Of a stretch of 63,796 nucleotides of DNA, positions 1-7,938 are shown piece by piece. Positions within the stretch are counted from its first letter, which is position 1. Every line of letters begins with the position of its first letter. The DNA is from an uncultured Coriobacteriaceae bacterium (lineage in GTDB: Bacteria > Actinomycetota > Coriobacteriia > Coriobacteriales > Atopobiaceae), in NCBI GenBank assembly GCA_902793465.1, contig CADBDT010000022.1:4585-68380 (forward strand). The letters run 5' to 3'. Under the pieces are notes generated by a model. It was not told the DNA's origin. It did no database searches and saw only the letters and a list, made by a program, of their open reading frames with translations. The position numbers were made by a program, and so were the translations under genes.

Positions 1-2
1 GC

Positions 3-275
3 CGCCACATGAGCAAGGCCATACAGGACATGAAGGCCGAGAGCTACGAGAGCGGCCGTGCCGACGAGCGCCGCCACATGAGCAAGGCCATACAGAACAT
101 GAAGGCCGAGAGCTACGAGAGCGGCCGTGCCGAGGGCGAGAAGGAGGGCCAGAAGAAAGGTGCGCTCGATGCGGTTGTCGGGCTTGTGCGGGACGGACTC
201 ATTGGCATTACAGATGCGGCTGCGCACGCTGGCGTAAGCGAGGATGAGCTACGACGCACGCTCGCACAAGACTAG
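3..275 (+). CDS. C-terminal part of an Rpn-family (PD-(D/E)XK nuclease/transposase-like) protein, 5' end outside window
   Basis: The window opens inside this gene, so only about 90 C-terminal residues are visible. They hold two tandem copies of a 23-residue unit (69 bp apart, starting MSKAIQ, identical except D/N), then an E/K/G-rich stretch (EGEKEGQKKG) and a short helical end (ITDAAAHAGVSEDEL). A charged Glu-Gly-Lys linker followed by a small HTH-like tail is typical of Rpn proteins (recombination-promoting nucleases, PF12784-like). The catalytic part would lie upstream, so the family call rests on the tail alone. A terminator-like hairpin follows, and cysS starts 107 bp later. Confidence 0.55.
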   Translation, partial: RHMSKAIQDMKAESYESGRADERRHMSKAIQNMKAESYESGRAEGEKEGQKKGALDAVVGLVRDGLIGITDAAAHAGVSEDELRRTLAQD

Positions 276-282
276 CGCTCTA

Positions 283-335
283 GTGCGCTGGGGAAGGCAA
301 GTCACGGCCCCGTCTTCCCCAGCGCGCACGCTTTT
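283..335 (+). terminator. Stem-loop terminator after the Rpn-like gene
   Basis: GTGCGCTGGGGAAG pairs with CTTCCCCAGCGCGCAC across an 18-base loop, with a 2-base bulge. A short T tract (CTTTTG) follows. It separates the Rpn-like gene from cysS. Confidence 0.6.
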
Positions 336-382
336 GCCCGATGCGCTATTATCTAGTGCGAAACCAACCGATAGGAGTTCGC

Positions 383-1867
383 ATGCTCGTCTACAACAGC
401 CAGGTTCATCGCAAGCAGGAGCTCGAGCCAATCGAGCCCGGCAAGATTCGCATGTACGTGTGCGGACCCACGGTGTACGACCAGATTCATATTGGCAACG
501 CACGTACCTTTTTGAGCTTCGACGTTATTCGTCGCTACCTTATGTACAAGGGATACGAGGTTACGTTTGCGCAAAACCTTACCGACGTGGATGACAAGAT
601 AATCAATCGTGCCAACGAGCAGGGCAGAAGCGCCGCCGAGGTGGCCACGGAGTATTCGGAAAAGTTCATTGAGCAGATGCATCGATTTGGCATTCTGGAT
701 CCCGACATCCGGCCGCGGGCGACGCGCGAGATTGAGGCAATGCAAGAAATGATCTCGCTGCTCATAGATCAAGGCAACGCTTACGAGGCGGCCAATGGCG
801 ACGTGTACTTTAGCGTGCGCAGCGACCATGCTTACGGTGTGCTGAGCGGCCGCGACCTGGACCAGTTGCGTGCGGGCGAGCGCGTGGAGGTAAACGATCA
901 GAAGCGCGACCCATTTGACTTCGCCCTGTGGAAGGCCGCCAAGCCCGGCGAGCCCAGCTGGCCCAGCCCATGGGGAGAAGGCCGTCCTGGCTGGCATACG
1001 GAATGCTGTGCCATGATTCATCGTTATCTTGGTACGCCCATCGACATTCACGGTGGCGGCGCGGACCTTGTTTTTCCACACCACGAAAACGAGACCGCCC
1101 AAGCCATGTGCGCCTGGCATGCCCCGCTGGCAAACGTATGGATGCACGCGGGCATGCTGCAGATAAACGAAGAGAAGATGTCCAAGAGTCTGGGCAACTT
1201 CTACACGCTCAAAGAGGTGCTCGATCGCTATCCCGCAAACGCCGTGCGCCTTCTAATGCTGCAGACGCACTACCGCGCGCCGCTGGACTTCTCGTTCGAT
1301 CGTCTGGACGGTGCCGTTAGCTCGTTGGAGCGCCTTACCACGTGCGTTCAAAACCTGCGTTGGGCCGCTGAGTCCGCCCCGCAGGATGGGGTGCTGAGTG
1401 ATGCCGACCGCGTGCTGGGTGCTGCCGTAGATGCTGCAGAGCAGGAGTTTGTGCAAAGCATGGACGACGACTTTAACACCGCTGGTGGCCTTGCCGTTGT
1501 ATTTGGACTCGTTACCTCCTGCAACAAGTACCTCTCTGAGGCGGCGGGACAAACGGAGACGGCCGTAACGCTGCGAGCTGCCGATGCGCTGGTGGAGCTA
1601 TGCCAGGTATTGGGAATCGAGCTTGAGGCAGAAGCCAAGAAGGGCGAGGGACTTCCCCACGAGTTGGTGGACCTGGCCGCAAAGTATGCCTCCTACGACG
1701 GAGACGATCCGGCGGAGGCGGCCAACACGCTGCTCGAGGCGCGTCAAACTGCGCGTAGTCAGAAGAACTGGGGTGTAGCCGACGCTATTCGCGACGGCAT
1801 TGCGGAACTCGGTCTTATGGTAGAAGACACTCCCGCAGGCGCTCGCCTGCGTGCGAAGAAGGACTAG
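383..1867 (+). CDS. cysS: Cysteinyl-tRNA synthetase
   Basis: Class I aminoacyl-tRNA synthetase that charges tRNA-Cys in the cytoplasm. Visible motifs are the HIGH-type signature [12 protein letters not shown], the KMSKS loop ([12 protein letters not shown]), the zinc ligand in YVCGPTVY, and the Cys/His-bearing segments GWHTECC and FPHHENE. At 494 residues it is slightly longer than the usual 460-480. The start at 383 was chosen because AGGAG lies five bases upstream. An in-frame ATG at 341 would add 14 unconserved residues. In Bacillus cysS heads a run with rlmB and rae1, and the same order is kept here. Confidence 0.97.
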   Translation: MLVYNSQVHRKQELEPIEPGKIRMYVCGPTVYDQIHIGNARTFLSFDVIRRYLMYKGYEVTFAQNLTDVDDKIINRANEQGRSAAEVATEYSEKFIEQMHRFGILDPDIRPRATREIEAMQEMISLLIDQGNAYEAANGDVYFSVRSDHAYGVLSGRDLDQLRAGERVEVNDQKRDPFDFALWKAAKPGEPSWPSPWGEGRPGWHTECCAMIHRYLGTPIDIHGGGADLVFPHHENETAQAMCAWHAPLANVWMHAGMLQINEEKMSKSLGNFYTLKEVLDRYPANAVRLLMLQTHYRAPLDFSFDRLDGAVSSLERLTTCVQNLRWAAESAPQDGVLSDADRVLGAAVDAAEQEFVQSMDDDFNTAGGLAVVFGLVTSCNKYLSEAAGQTETAVTLRAADALVELCQVLGIELEAEAKKGEGLPHELVDLAAKYASYDGDDPAEAANTLLEARQTARSQKNWGVADAIRDGIAELGLMVEDTPAGARLRAKKD

Positions 1868-1877
1868 TTTTGTGAGA

Positions 1878-1955
1878 GACCACGAGTAGGGGACAGTCCC
1901 TTTGCTGTGGCTTGACTCGAAACCACGGCAAAGGGACTGTCCCCTACCTGTGGTC
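1878..1955. repeat. Long hairpin of the AGGGGACAGTCCC family
   Basis: GACCACGAGTAGGGGACAGT and the following CCCTTTGCTGTGGC pair with GCCACAG-type sequence and AAAGGGACTGTCCCCTAC in the right arm, giving about 33 bp per arm. It lies between cysS and rlmB and could fold in RNA of either strand. Related hairpins occur at 3529, 18109 and 30123. Confidence 0.85.
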
Positions 1956-2010
1956 TGGCGCTACAGCAAACAAGCACTCACAAAAACAGGATTGGGAGGA
2001 GTGCATTTAA

Positions 2011-2925
2011 ATGGCAAAAAACCAATCGCGCAAGCCTGGTCGCGACGTGCGCGGAGGCACGGGCAAACGCATGCGCAAGCCCAGCCCCAAGGCACAGGCG
2101 CGTCCCTACAAGAAGGATGTGCACCGCAAGGGCCACAAGCCCGCAGGCAAGCGCCGCGGCGGCTCCGGTGCAGCTCAGTCTAACCTCATAGAAGGTCGTC
2201 GTGCGTGCGCGGAAGCTCTGGACGCGCGTATACCGCTGCGTAGAGCGTTGGTGGCTGCGAGCACGGGCGAGAGGGACCGTGCGCTGGACGAGCTGGTGGA
2301 GCGCCTGGAGCAACGCGATGTGCCGGTGGAATACGTTGCGCGTGATCGGTTGGACAACCGATCTTCTCACGGTGCGCATCAGGGGATTATGCTGGAAGTG
2401 GAGCCGTTTGAGTACGCGAGTCTCGCGGATGTAATCGAGGCCTCTGGTACTGGCGATGCGCTGGTTCTTCTGCTCGACCACGTTACCGACGAAGGCAACT
2501 TTGGTGCTATCGTACGAACCGCCGAGGTGGTGGGCGCAGCCGGCGTGGTGGTTGCCAATGCACGCGCGGCTCGTGTGGGCACTGCCGCATACAAGACGTC
2601 GGCAGGCGCGGTGCTGCATTTGCCCATTGCGCAGGTGCCCAACTTGGCCACTGCAATCGAGCAGCTTAAGGAGGCGGGCTTCTGGGTGGGTGCCGCCACC
2701 GAGCACGCTCACGATGACGTATGGCATGCACCGCTGGAAGGCCGCATATGCCTGGTAATGGGCTCCGAGGGGTCGGGTGTGTCGGCGCTCGTGCGAAAGA
2801 AGTGCGATTTTGAGTGCAAGCTTCCGCAACGAGGACGCGTGGAGTCGCTCAATGTGGCGCAGGCCTGCACGGCGTTGTGTTACGAGTGGCTGCGACGCGC
2901 CATGCGGGAGGAAGGCGACCGATGA
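2011..2925 (+). CDS. rlmB: 23S rRNA (guanosine-2'-O)-methyltransferase RlmB, TrmH/SpoU family
   Basis: Methylates the 2'-OH of G2251 (E. coli numbering) in 23S rRNA. The first ~55 residues are a very basic Arg/Lys/Gly extension. A substrate-binding domain follows, then the SPOUT knot with its three motifs: NFGAIVRTAEVVGA, LVMGSEGSGVS and RVESLNVAQACTALCYEW. The 304-residue length fits RlmB plus the basic extension. GGGAGG precedes the ATG. The stop overlaps the next start (ATGA), so translation of the two genes is probably coupled. Confidence 0.95.
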   Translation: MAKNQSRKPGRDVRGGTGKRMRKPSPKAQARPYKKDVHRKGHKPAGKRRGGSGAAQSNLIEGRRACAEALDARIPLRRALVAASTGERDRALDELVERLEQRDVPVEYVARDRLDNRSSHGAHQGIMLEVEPFEYASLADVIEASGTGDALVLLLDHVTDEGNFGAIVRTAEVVGAAGVVVANARAARVGTAAYKTSAGAVLHLPIAQVPNLATAIEQLKEAGFWVGAATEHAHDDVWHAPLEGRICLVMGSEGSGVSALVRKKCDFECKLPQRGRVESLNVAQACTALCYEWLRRAMREEGDR

Positions 2926-3515
2926 GCCGTCCGAGTCGCAAGCGTCTGCCACTGTTGGTAGTGGACGGCTACAACGTAATACACGGCACCAACCGATACG
3001 AGGGCATGATTGACGCACACGCTGGTGCCGGGGCCCTGGCCGACGTCGCATCGCTTTCGCGCGACCCGTATGGCCACGATCCCTTTGAGTCGGCGCGCGC
3101 GGCGTTGCTTGCAGATGTTGCCGCCTACGCGCAGGGTGCCTACGATGCGGTAATCGTGTACGACGCAGCGGGCAACCTTTCGTCGGACAGACCCAACTTC
3201 TCGCGTGCCGGAGTGCGCGTGGTCTTCTCTGCAACGGGCGAGTCTGCCGATACGGTAATCGAACGCCTGGTAACAAAGGCGCGCCTTTCGGAGCGCGAGG
3301 TACTTCTGGTTACCTCGGACAACACCATTCGCTACACCGTGGGCGGCATTCCCGTTACCACCGTTTCGAGCCAGCTGCTCGCGGCCGACATAGAAGTCGT
3401 GGAACTCGAGGCGCACACCGCACGCGACGAGCGCACCCACATGCGCCTTACCATGGAGGACCGCCTGGATCCCGCCACGCGTCAAAAGCTCTGGAAGATG
3501 CTCGGCCGCGGATAA
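2922..3515 (+). CDS. rae1: NYN-domain endoribonuclease, Rae1/YacP family
   Basis: Family members (PF05991) are PIN-like nucleases. B. subtilis Rae1 cuts mRNA inside the ribosomal A site. The acidic active-site strands are visible: LLVVDGYNVIHGT near residue 12, AVIVYDAAGN near residue 75 and EVLLVTSDNTIR near residue 125. The 197-residue length is slightly above the ~170 usual. The start at 2922 gives the ATGA overlap with rlmB and begins just ahead of the first conserved strand. Position directly after rlmB matches Bacillus. Confidence 0.88.
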   Translation: MSRPSRKRLPLLVVDGYNVIHGTNRYEGMIDAHAGAGALADVASLSRDPYGHDPFESARAALLADVAAYAQGAYDAVIVYDAAGNLSSDRPNFSRAGVRVVFSATGESADTVIERLVTKARLSEREVLLVTSDNTIRYTVGGIPVTTVSSQLLAADIEVVELEAHTARDERTHMRLTMEDRLDPATRQKLWKMLGRG

Positions 3516-3528
3516 GCGAACAGTGAGC

Positions 3529-3568
3529 ATGAACAGGGGACGTGAACACCAGACACGTCCCCTGTTCA
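3529..3568. repeat. CAGGGGACGTG hairpin
   Basis: ATGAACAGGGGACGTG pairs perfectly with CACGTCCCCTGTTCAT around a short loop, 14 bp after rae1. It resembles the hairpin at 18109 and could act as a terminator, though it has no T tract. Confidence 0.85.
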
Positions 3569-3623
3569 TTCTGGATGGTATCCTGTTAGGTGGCGGTAGG
3601 AAGAGGGAAAGGAAGTCCAAACA

Positions 3624-4433
3624 ATGCAGCGTGGTATCGGGCAAAAGCTCATTGGTGCTTTTTTGGTGGGCGGGGCCATCGCCCTTTTTATGCAGTTAAT
3701 TATGATGGTGGTTGGCATTGCCCTCCCCATGAAGGAATTGGTAACTCCCGTGTCTCTCGTTGTGCTGGGGTTCGCTGGCATGGTGCTCGTGCTGTGCGGG
3801 GCATACGATAAGATTGCCGCGGTCGGCGGCTTTGGCGCGGGCGTTATGTTCTGTGGCCTTGTTAACGCCGTGGCGCATGTATTTATGGGCGGCGCAATGC
3901 GAGAAGGCGGCAATGCATCGGGCGGCATGAAGGCGGCAGGAAAATTTGCGGTAACTATGTTGGCGTCGTTTGTAGCGGTTGGCATTCTACTGGGCGTATT
4001 GCTTGCCCACACGCCTGGTGTGCTTACTGCCATGGATCATGCAAAAGCTGCACGGCTAGACCCTGGCATGCTCGTGTTTTTGTACGCCTTTATTATGGGT
4101 GGGCTTATATCCGTCGAGGGCCAGGCTGTCCTCGAGTTTGCCCATCTGCCCGAGCCAGCGGTTGTCCTTATAAACGCAGCTCTTGGTATGGCCCTTTCCA
4201 TCTTTGGCGTATCTACTCAGCTTGAGGTTCTTACCGGCGGTGGCTTGGCTGCAACGATTGTGGACGCTGGCGCTGGCTCGGTGCTTGGGGGAGCCATGAT
4301 TGTGCTCGCTGGCACACCTTCTCGTGCAATCGTGCTCACGCTGGTTATGGTTCTTGTGCTCGTTATGGGCATTATTTGCGGTAACGTTTTGCTTGGTCGC
4401 GCCAAGGCTGGCCAGCAACAACAGAGGCAATAA
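3624..4433 (+). CDS. Multi-pass membrane protein resembling SpoVA (SpoVAC/SpoVAEb), two-repeat form
   Basis: 269 residues with about eight hydrophobic segments. Residues ~8-90 begin with IGAFLVGGAIALFMQ and residues ~150-230 with LYAFIMGGLISVEGQ. Both halves continue with Gly/Ala-rich helices (AAVGGFGAGVMFCG against LTGGGLAATIVDAG), so the protein looks like an internal duplication of one SpoVA-type unit. SpoVA proteins carry dipicolinate across the spore membrane, but homologues occur in non-sporulating bacteria. No other sporulation gene is in the window, so function is open. AAAGGA lies upstream, and a hairpin follows at 4459. Confidence 0.55.
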   Translation: MQRGIGQKLIGAFLVGGAIALFMQLIMMVVGIALPMKELVTPVSLVVLGFAGMVLVLCGAYDKIAAVGGFGAGVMFCGLVNAVAHVFMGGAMREGGNASGGMKAAGKFAVTMLASFVAVGILLGVLLAHTPGVLTAMDHAKAARLDPGMLVFLYAFIMGGLISVEGQAVLEFAHLPEPAVVLINAALGMALSIFGVSTQLEVLTGGGLAATIVDAGAGSVLGGAMIVLAGTPSRAIVLTLVMVLVLVMGIICGNVLLGRAKAGQQQQRQ

Positions 4434-4458
4434 GCGTAAGAGAGTCGCAGACGAGAAA

Positions 4459-4500
4459 CAGCCCCCTTCCGTTCCTTCTCAAAAGAACGAAACGGGGCTG
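4459..4500. terminator. Hairpin between convergent genes
   Basis: CAGCCCC...GTTC pairs with GAAC...GGGGCTG with an interior bulge. It lies between the SpoVA-like gene and the minus-strand VOC remnant and could end transcription from both sides. Confidence 0.55.
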
Positions 4501-4534
4501 CGTTTACAGCCGCACTCAGATTCCGAGGCGTACC

Positions 4535-4834
4535 TTACTTGCGAAAGTGCTCGGTTACGTTGATGCCAAATCCAGAGGGTGCGACCATCATGGTGGCCTT
4601 AGAGGTGCCGGTGTCTGTGATCTTGTCGCCCTGGGAGTTCTTGAATCCCTTGGACTCAAGAAGCTCAAAGGCCTCGTCAAAGTCGCGCACGTTCATTTGG
4701 ATGCTGGTAATGTCCTGCGGAAGGTTGTCGACCTGCGTGACTATTACGCTAAAACCATCGGCGTTCTTCATGGTAACAGACGTTATGTCCTTGTCGTTGA
4801 TGCCCTCCTTTTTGTGACGGCGCTCAAAGCCAAG
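4535..4834 (-). pseudogene. 5'-truncated VOC/glyoxalase-fold gene, paralogue of the pair at 17299 and 17719
   Basis: Homology to the two intact paralogues runs from LGFERRH (4834) through ITSVTMKNADGF, QMNVRDFDEAFELL and SGFGINVTEHFRK to the stop. Upstream in this frame comes unrelated sequence with no ATG, GTG or TTG before a stop, so the ~24 N-terminal residues are missing. A run of eight C (eight G on the coding strand, 4859-4866) lies at the break. A second frame starting from a good ribosome site nearby enters the same run but does not encode the lost N-terminus. A 78-residue product could start at the ATG at 4771, but it would lack the first fold strand. Confidence 0.7.
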
Positions 4835-4982
4835 TGGACAACCGAACTGGGAAGTGCACCCCCCCCACCGAAACCATGTTGCCGCGAGCGGAAGGGAGTC
4901 GTTCCTCGCGGTCCATTACGCTCCTTACTAAAGGTACATTAATACCGTCGAAGTTATTCTTGATTGCACAGAAAGGATTGGC

Positions 4983-5774
4983 ATACTTAACAGAACAACA
5001 CGACCCGTCTGGAAAACTGCGCTCGCTCTTGTGTTTGCGTTTGCTTTGGTCCTTGTTGGATGTGGTGTTCCGGCCGCAAGCACTGCCAGCACCACAAGTA
5101 CAGGCGCTTCGACGACGGAGCAAACTTCCGCCGCAAACAACAGCCCTGCTGCCGGCTCGGCAGATGCAACGAACGAGGCGACGGCCTTTCCTTCTTGGAA
5201 TGCCAATTCCGAGTTGCTTAAAGCCCTTGTTGACTACGTAAACAACGTTACGGACGAGTCGAGCCCTAACTACGTTGTTCCCGAAGACCGCATTGCAACC
5301 TTCGACATGGACGGCACGATTATTTGCGAGAAAGCACCCTACTACGTCGACTATTGCATGTTGCTTAACCGCGTGCTCGATAATCCGAGCTATAACGAGC
5401 CGGAATACAAACCCTCCGAGGAGCCCATTGCCATTGCGCGCGAGATAGGCAAGCGTCCGATTCTGGCCTTTGGCAACAGTTCGGGCGACTATTCCATGCT
5501 CAACTACGCCAAGTCAAATCCCAAGCACAAGGGCATGGGCGTACTGGTGCTGTGCGACGACACAGAGCGCGAGTACGGTGACATGGAGCGTGCTAAGGAG
5601 CAGACCGAGACGGCTCAAAAGGAGGGATGGACTCTGTTCCATATGTGCAAGGACGACTGGAACACCATCTACGGCGAGGGCGTAAAGAAGACCGAGCTGC
5701 CTGGCGCAAGCGCAACGAGCACCGAGCAGCCTGCTGCAAGTGCGGCAAGTACCGAGCTTGCCGCAGCGGCATAG
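4983..5774 (+). pseudogene. HAD-superfamily phosphatase lipoprotein with a lost start codon and a central deletion
   Basis: The frame reads as a lipoprotein: basic start (LNRTTRPVWK), hydrophobic core, lipobox LVGC, Ser/Thr/Ala linker. HAD motif I (TFDMDGTII) and motif IV (FGNSSGDYSM) follow. In related HAD lipoproteins about 150 residues with the cap and motifs II/III separate these. Here only ~45 do, so the Ser/Thr and Lys of the active site are gone, and the join stays in frame. The codon at the expected distance after AAAGGA is ATA (4983-4985), not ATG. The next usable start, GTG at 5031, lies inside the signal peptide. It is probably inactive. A Thr/Ala-rich tail ends it. Confidence 0.65.
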
Positions 5775-5837
5775 GTGCTGGCAACGACTAAAACCAAGAT
5801 GCGATAGATGCGCATGTGGGGTGGACAAGCTTGCCCC

Positions 5838-5894
5838 TAAACAAAGGCGCCCTATCAAGGGGGAGTACCCCTCTTGATAGGGCGCCTTTGTTTA
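5838..5894. repeat. GGGGAGTACCCC-type hairpin, bidirectional terminator candidate
   Basis: TAAACAAAGGCGCCCTATCA and its continuation pair with the mirrored TGATAGGGCGCCTTTGTTTA, about 24 bp per arm around GGGGGAGTACCCC. It lies between converging frames (the HAD remnant and the TetR remnant). The same core recurs at 35628 and 41917. Confidence 0.85.
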
Positions 5895-6131
5895 ACCGAG
5901 TGCGGCATATGCCGCACGGAGCTCTTTGGGCATGCACGCGAACATCTGTGCAGCAAGCTGTTCGGGCGTCGCAATAATGGTGCCGCGCAGCCAGTCTACA
6001 AGGCAGCCCACGTTGCCGTGGGCAAAGTGGGCTGCCTCAAACGCATATTTCAGCGGTAGAGAGCGCGCGGCTACGAATAACGCTGGCAACGAACGGCTAC
6101 GGTAGCTCGGGTGGCCGCGACTCAGATGCAC
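5892..6131 (-). pseudogene. Remnant of a TetR-family regulator (C-terminal domain only)
   Basis: The 79-codon frame has a believable end: SLPLKYAFEAAHFAHGNVGC, then LVDWLRGTIIATPEQLAAQM, which matches the helix pattern of TetR ligand-binding domains (aromatic-rich helix, VxxWLxxG, PEELA-type final helix). The HTH half is absent. Upstream the frame runs into the palindrome array at 6126. Its stop lies in the hairpin at 5838. I read it as a truncated remnant. The family call rests on pattern only. Confidence 0.45.
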
Positions 6132-6321
6132 GCCGTTGCGTGTAGTGCGGGCCGACTATACGCAACGGCGTGCATTTCCAGCGCGGACGCCCACCCAAAT
6201 GCACGTGAATGCGTGTAGTGCCAATCGACTGTACGCAACGGCGTGCATTTTGCCCGCAAACGGCGACCCAAATGCACGCGTATGCGTGTAGTGCCAATCG
6301 ACTGTACGCAGCGGCTTGCAT
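6126..6321. repeat. Array of three 50-bp palindromes at an exact 73-bp period
   Basis: Units at 6126-6175, 6199-6248 and 6272-6321. Each has outer arms of the form ATGCACGC...GCGT / ACGC...GCGTGCAT around an 18-base loop with a GTAGTG start and CGACT near the end. Arms vary but mostly stay paired. Spacer sequences share CGGCGACCCAA-type ends. No gene lies between 6132 and 6421. Confidence 0.85.
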
Positions 6322-6421
6322 TTCCGTTGCTTGTGGCAGCGTTTGCGTGAATGCCGAAAGAAGGGTCCTGCTCTTAGGGCTACACTACCTTACGGAACGG
6401 GCTCATGAGAGGGGCGTTACC

Positions 6422-6982
6422 ATGCGCATTCGACAAGCGACCACAAGCGACTTCGCTGACATTATGGAGCTCTACGGCCAGACATCCGACGCTATGACGG
6501 GAACGCAGTACGACTGCTGCTGGCGGCGTGAGGGTCATCCGATGCCAGAGTTTGTGCGCGGGCTTGTGAACAATGGTGGCATGCTGGTTGCCGAGGACAA
6601 GGGCACTCTGGTGGCTGCGGTAGGAACCGACCACGATCTTGGGCACGACTATGAGGATGTGACATGGCTTGTAGATGTGCCAGACCAGCTCGTGTGCGTG
6701 GTGCATTTGCTGGTAATTCGCATGGATATGCGAGGCAAGGGCTTGTCGCGAGCACTGCTGCGCGATTGCCTGGGGCGAGCGGCTGAGCAAGGCATGCGCA
6801 CCGCACGGCTGGACGCCACGGCAAACAACGCTCCGGCAATAGCCCTTTACCAGAGCGAGGGATTCACGTTGGTAGGGAAGGGCGACCTGGACGTGAATCC
6901 CGACGGCGACACTCTGGTGCCGTTTGTAGTTATGGAGCGGTTGTTGACCACAAACAGGGACACCGCGCAATCTGTGCTATGA
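6422..6982 (+). CDS. GNAT-family N-acetyltransferase
   Basis: 186 residues with the GNAT fold. An N-terminal MRIRQATTSDFADIMELY strand-helix is followed by VVHLLVIRMDMRGKGLSRAL, which holds the acetyl-CoA pyrophosphate loop (R-G-K-G-L) on motif A. ARLDATANNAPAIALYQSEG then gives motif B, ending with the usual YxxxGF element. Substrate cannot be told. GAGAGG precedes the ATG. It stands alone between the palindrome array and tRNA-Thr, and its stop is 13 bp before the tRNA. Confidence 0.9.
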   Translation: MRIRQATTSDFADIMELYGQTSDAMTGTQYDCCWRREGHPMPEFVRGLVNNGGMLVAEDKGTLVAAVGTDHDLGHDYEDVTWLVDVPDQLVCVVHLLVIRMDMRGKGLSRALLRDCLGRAAEQGMRTARLDATANNAPAIALYQSEGFTLVGKGDLDVNPDGDTLVPFVVMERLLTTNRDTAQSVL

Positions 6983-6995
6983 TGTTAAGCCGCCC

Positions 6996-7070
6996 GCCAG
7001 CGTGGCTCAATGGTAGAGCACCGGCCTTGTAATCCGGTGGTTATGGGTTCGATTCCCATCGCTGGCTCCA
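6996..7070 (+). tRNA. tRNA-Thr (anticodon TGT)
   Basis: Acceptor GCCAGCG/CGCTGGC, D stem GCTC/GAGC, anticodon loop CTTGTAA with TGT, T loop TTCGATT, discriminator T and encoded CCA. The closing pair of the anticodon stem (31-39) is a C-T mismatch. Its 3' 21 bases are the left copy of the direct repeat described next. Confidence 0.93.
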
Positions 7071-7272
7071 TGTAGACAAGGCCTCCCTCCAAGGGAGGCT
7101 TTCTTGTTTGTGCCCGTTGCGGGGAATCGAACCCGCGAGGGCTCGACGCCCCGGTGGGGCGTCGAGGGCCGAGGAGCATGGCGACGAGGCCAATGAGCGC
7201 TGCCGGCGGCAGCGCGGCGATTCCCATCGCTGGCTCCATGTAGACAAGGCCTCCCTCCAAGGGAGGCTTTCT
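7050..7272 (+). repeat. 55-bp direct repeat of the tRNA-Thr 3' end flanking a 113-bp insert (attachment-site-like scar)
   Basis: Bases 7050-7104 and 7218-7272 are identical: T arm end, acceptor stem, CCA, and the GCCTCCCTCCAAGGGAGGC terminator with TTTCT. Such duplication of a tRNA 3' end is what site-specific integration at a tRNA leaves (attL/attR). The 113 bp between hold a perfect hairpin (CTCGACGCCCC/GGGGCGTCGAG) and, on the minus strand, a fragment like another tRNA 3' end (GGGTTCGATTCCC then AACGGGC). No integrase is present. Confidence 0.8.
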
Positions 7273-7382
7273 ACGACTGCAAGGCAGAGGGCGTGGACTA
7301 TTCCGTTGGACATGAGCATACGGTCGCGGGCACCCACAAGGTACTTGCAACCGATGACGAGTTTGCCCGATGGACCGCATAG
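7272..7382 (+). pseudogene. 37-codon 3' fragment of an unidentified gene
   Basis: Starting exactly at the end of the second tRNA repeat, one frame reads YDCKAEGVDYSVGHEH, then TVAGTHKVLATDDEFARWTA and a stop. The codon use and acidic/aromatic content look like real protein, with no start codon or ribosome site. It is probably the far end of a gene cut off by the recombination at the repeat. Family not recognised. Confidence 0.4.
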
Positions 7383-7570
7383 GCTGACTTGATTTGCGTT
7401 TGCCCGCCTATACAGCGCGTCCTCCTCGCTTATCGCCTTCGCTGTGGCTGAGATACTCACGAATCTCGCGCACATTGCGCTTCTCTTGATCCAGATAAAC
7501 GACAATCATGGTCGTTCAAACAACGCGTTAGGTGCAGACTCATGAGCTTAGAATTGAGTATGTAGGACTA

Positions 7571-7600
7571 CAAAAAAGCCACCCCTTGGGGAGGCGTCAC
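7571..7600 (-). terminator. Intrinsic terminator for minus-strand transcription
   Basis: Read on the minus strand, GCCTCCCC and GGGGTGGC form a stem with one mismatch, followed by TTTTTT. It lies at the end of the small minus-strand frame below and downstream of the gene at 7939. Confidence 0.7.
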
Positions 7601-7824
7601 GAACATGGAGCAATGGCGGAGGACCAGAGGAAGATTCGGACTCCCTCGCGTTTAGCCTTTGACGGCAGGGTATCTAAGGCAATGTGGCGCATGGGATGCG
7701 CCGCCCAGAGGCCGCCGATTCTATCTGCGTCAATCTTTGCAACCGTGCCGACTGGCGCCATTGCCGCAATGCGAAGGTTCCACGGAGCTTGCTTAGTTTT
7801 AGCAATGCATCTATAAACAACCAT
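7597..7824 (-). CDS. Possible small protein or gene remnant, unidentified
   Basis: A 75-codon minus-strand frame beginning MVVYRCIAKTKQ and holding APVGTVAKIDADRIGGLWAA. Its stop lies in the first arm of a good minus-strand terminator, which is the main support for it. There is no clear ribosome site and I recognise no family. The rest of 7383-7938 holds only a 33-codon minus frame without support. Confidence 0.25.
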   Translation of the reverse strand: MVVYRCIAKTKQAPWNLRIAAMAPVGTVAKIDADRIGGLWAAHPMRHIALDTLPSKAKREGVRIFLWSSAIAPCS

Positions 7825-7938
7825 ATGTTTGGTTGATAGAAAGTTGTATTGGATGATTTTGCGCAGAGAACAGGAGAAGCAACGCTCCCACACACCTGTT
7901 GCGCGCGGCGATGCCTCTGGCAACAGGTCGTGTTGTCC

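Noticed and set aside
3624..4433. Evidence of sporulation from the SpoVA-like gene
   Set aside because: A single SpoVA-type gene is common in non-sporulating bacteria, and no other spore gene was seen.
4859..4866. Phase-variable gene switched by the eight-base G/C run
   Set aside because: Changing frame at the run does not restore the N-terminus of the VOC family, so length variation there would not switch on an intact gene.
7408..7509. 33-codon minus-strand frame (MIVVYLDQEKRNVREI...)
   Set aside because: Too short to judge, with no clear ribosome site or homology that I can name.
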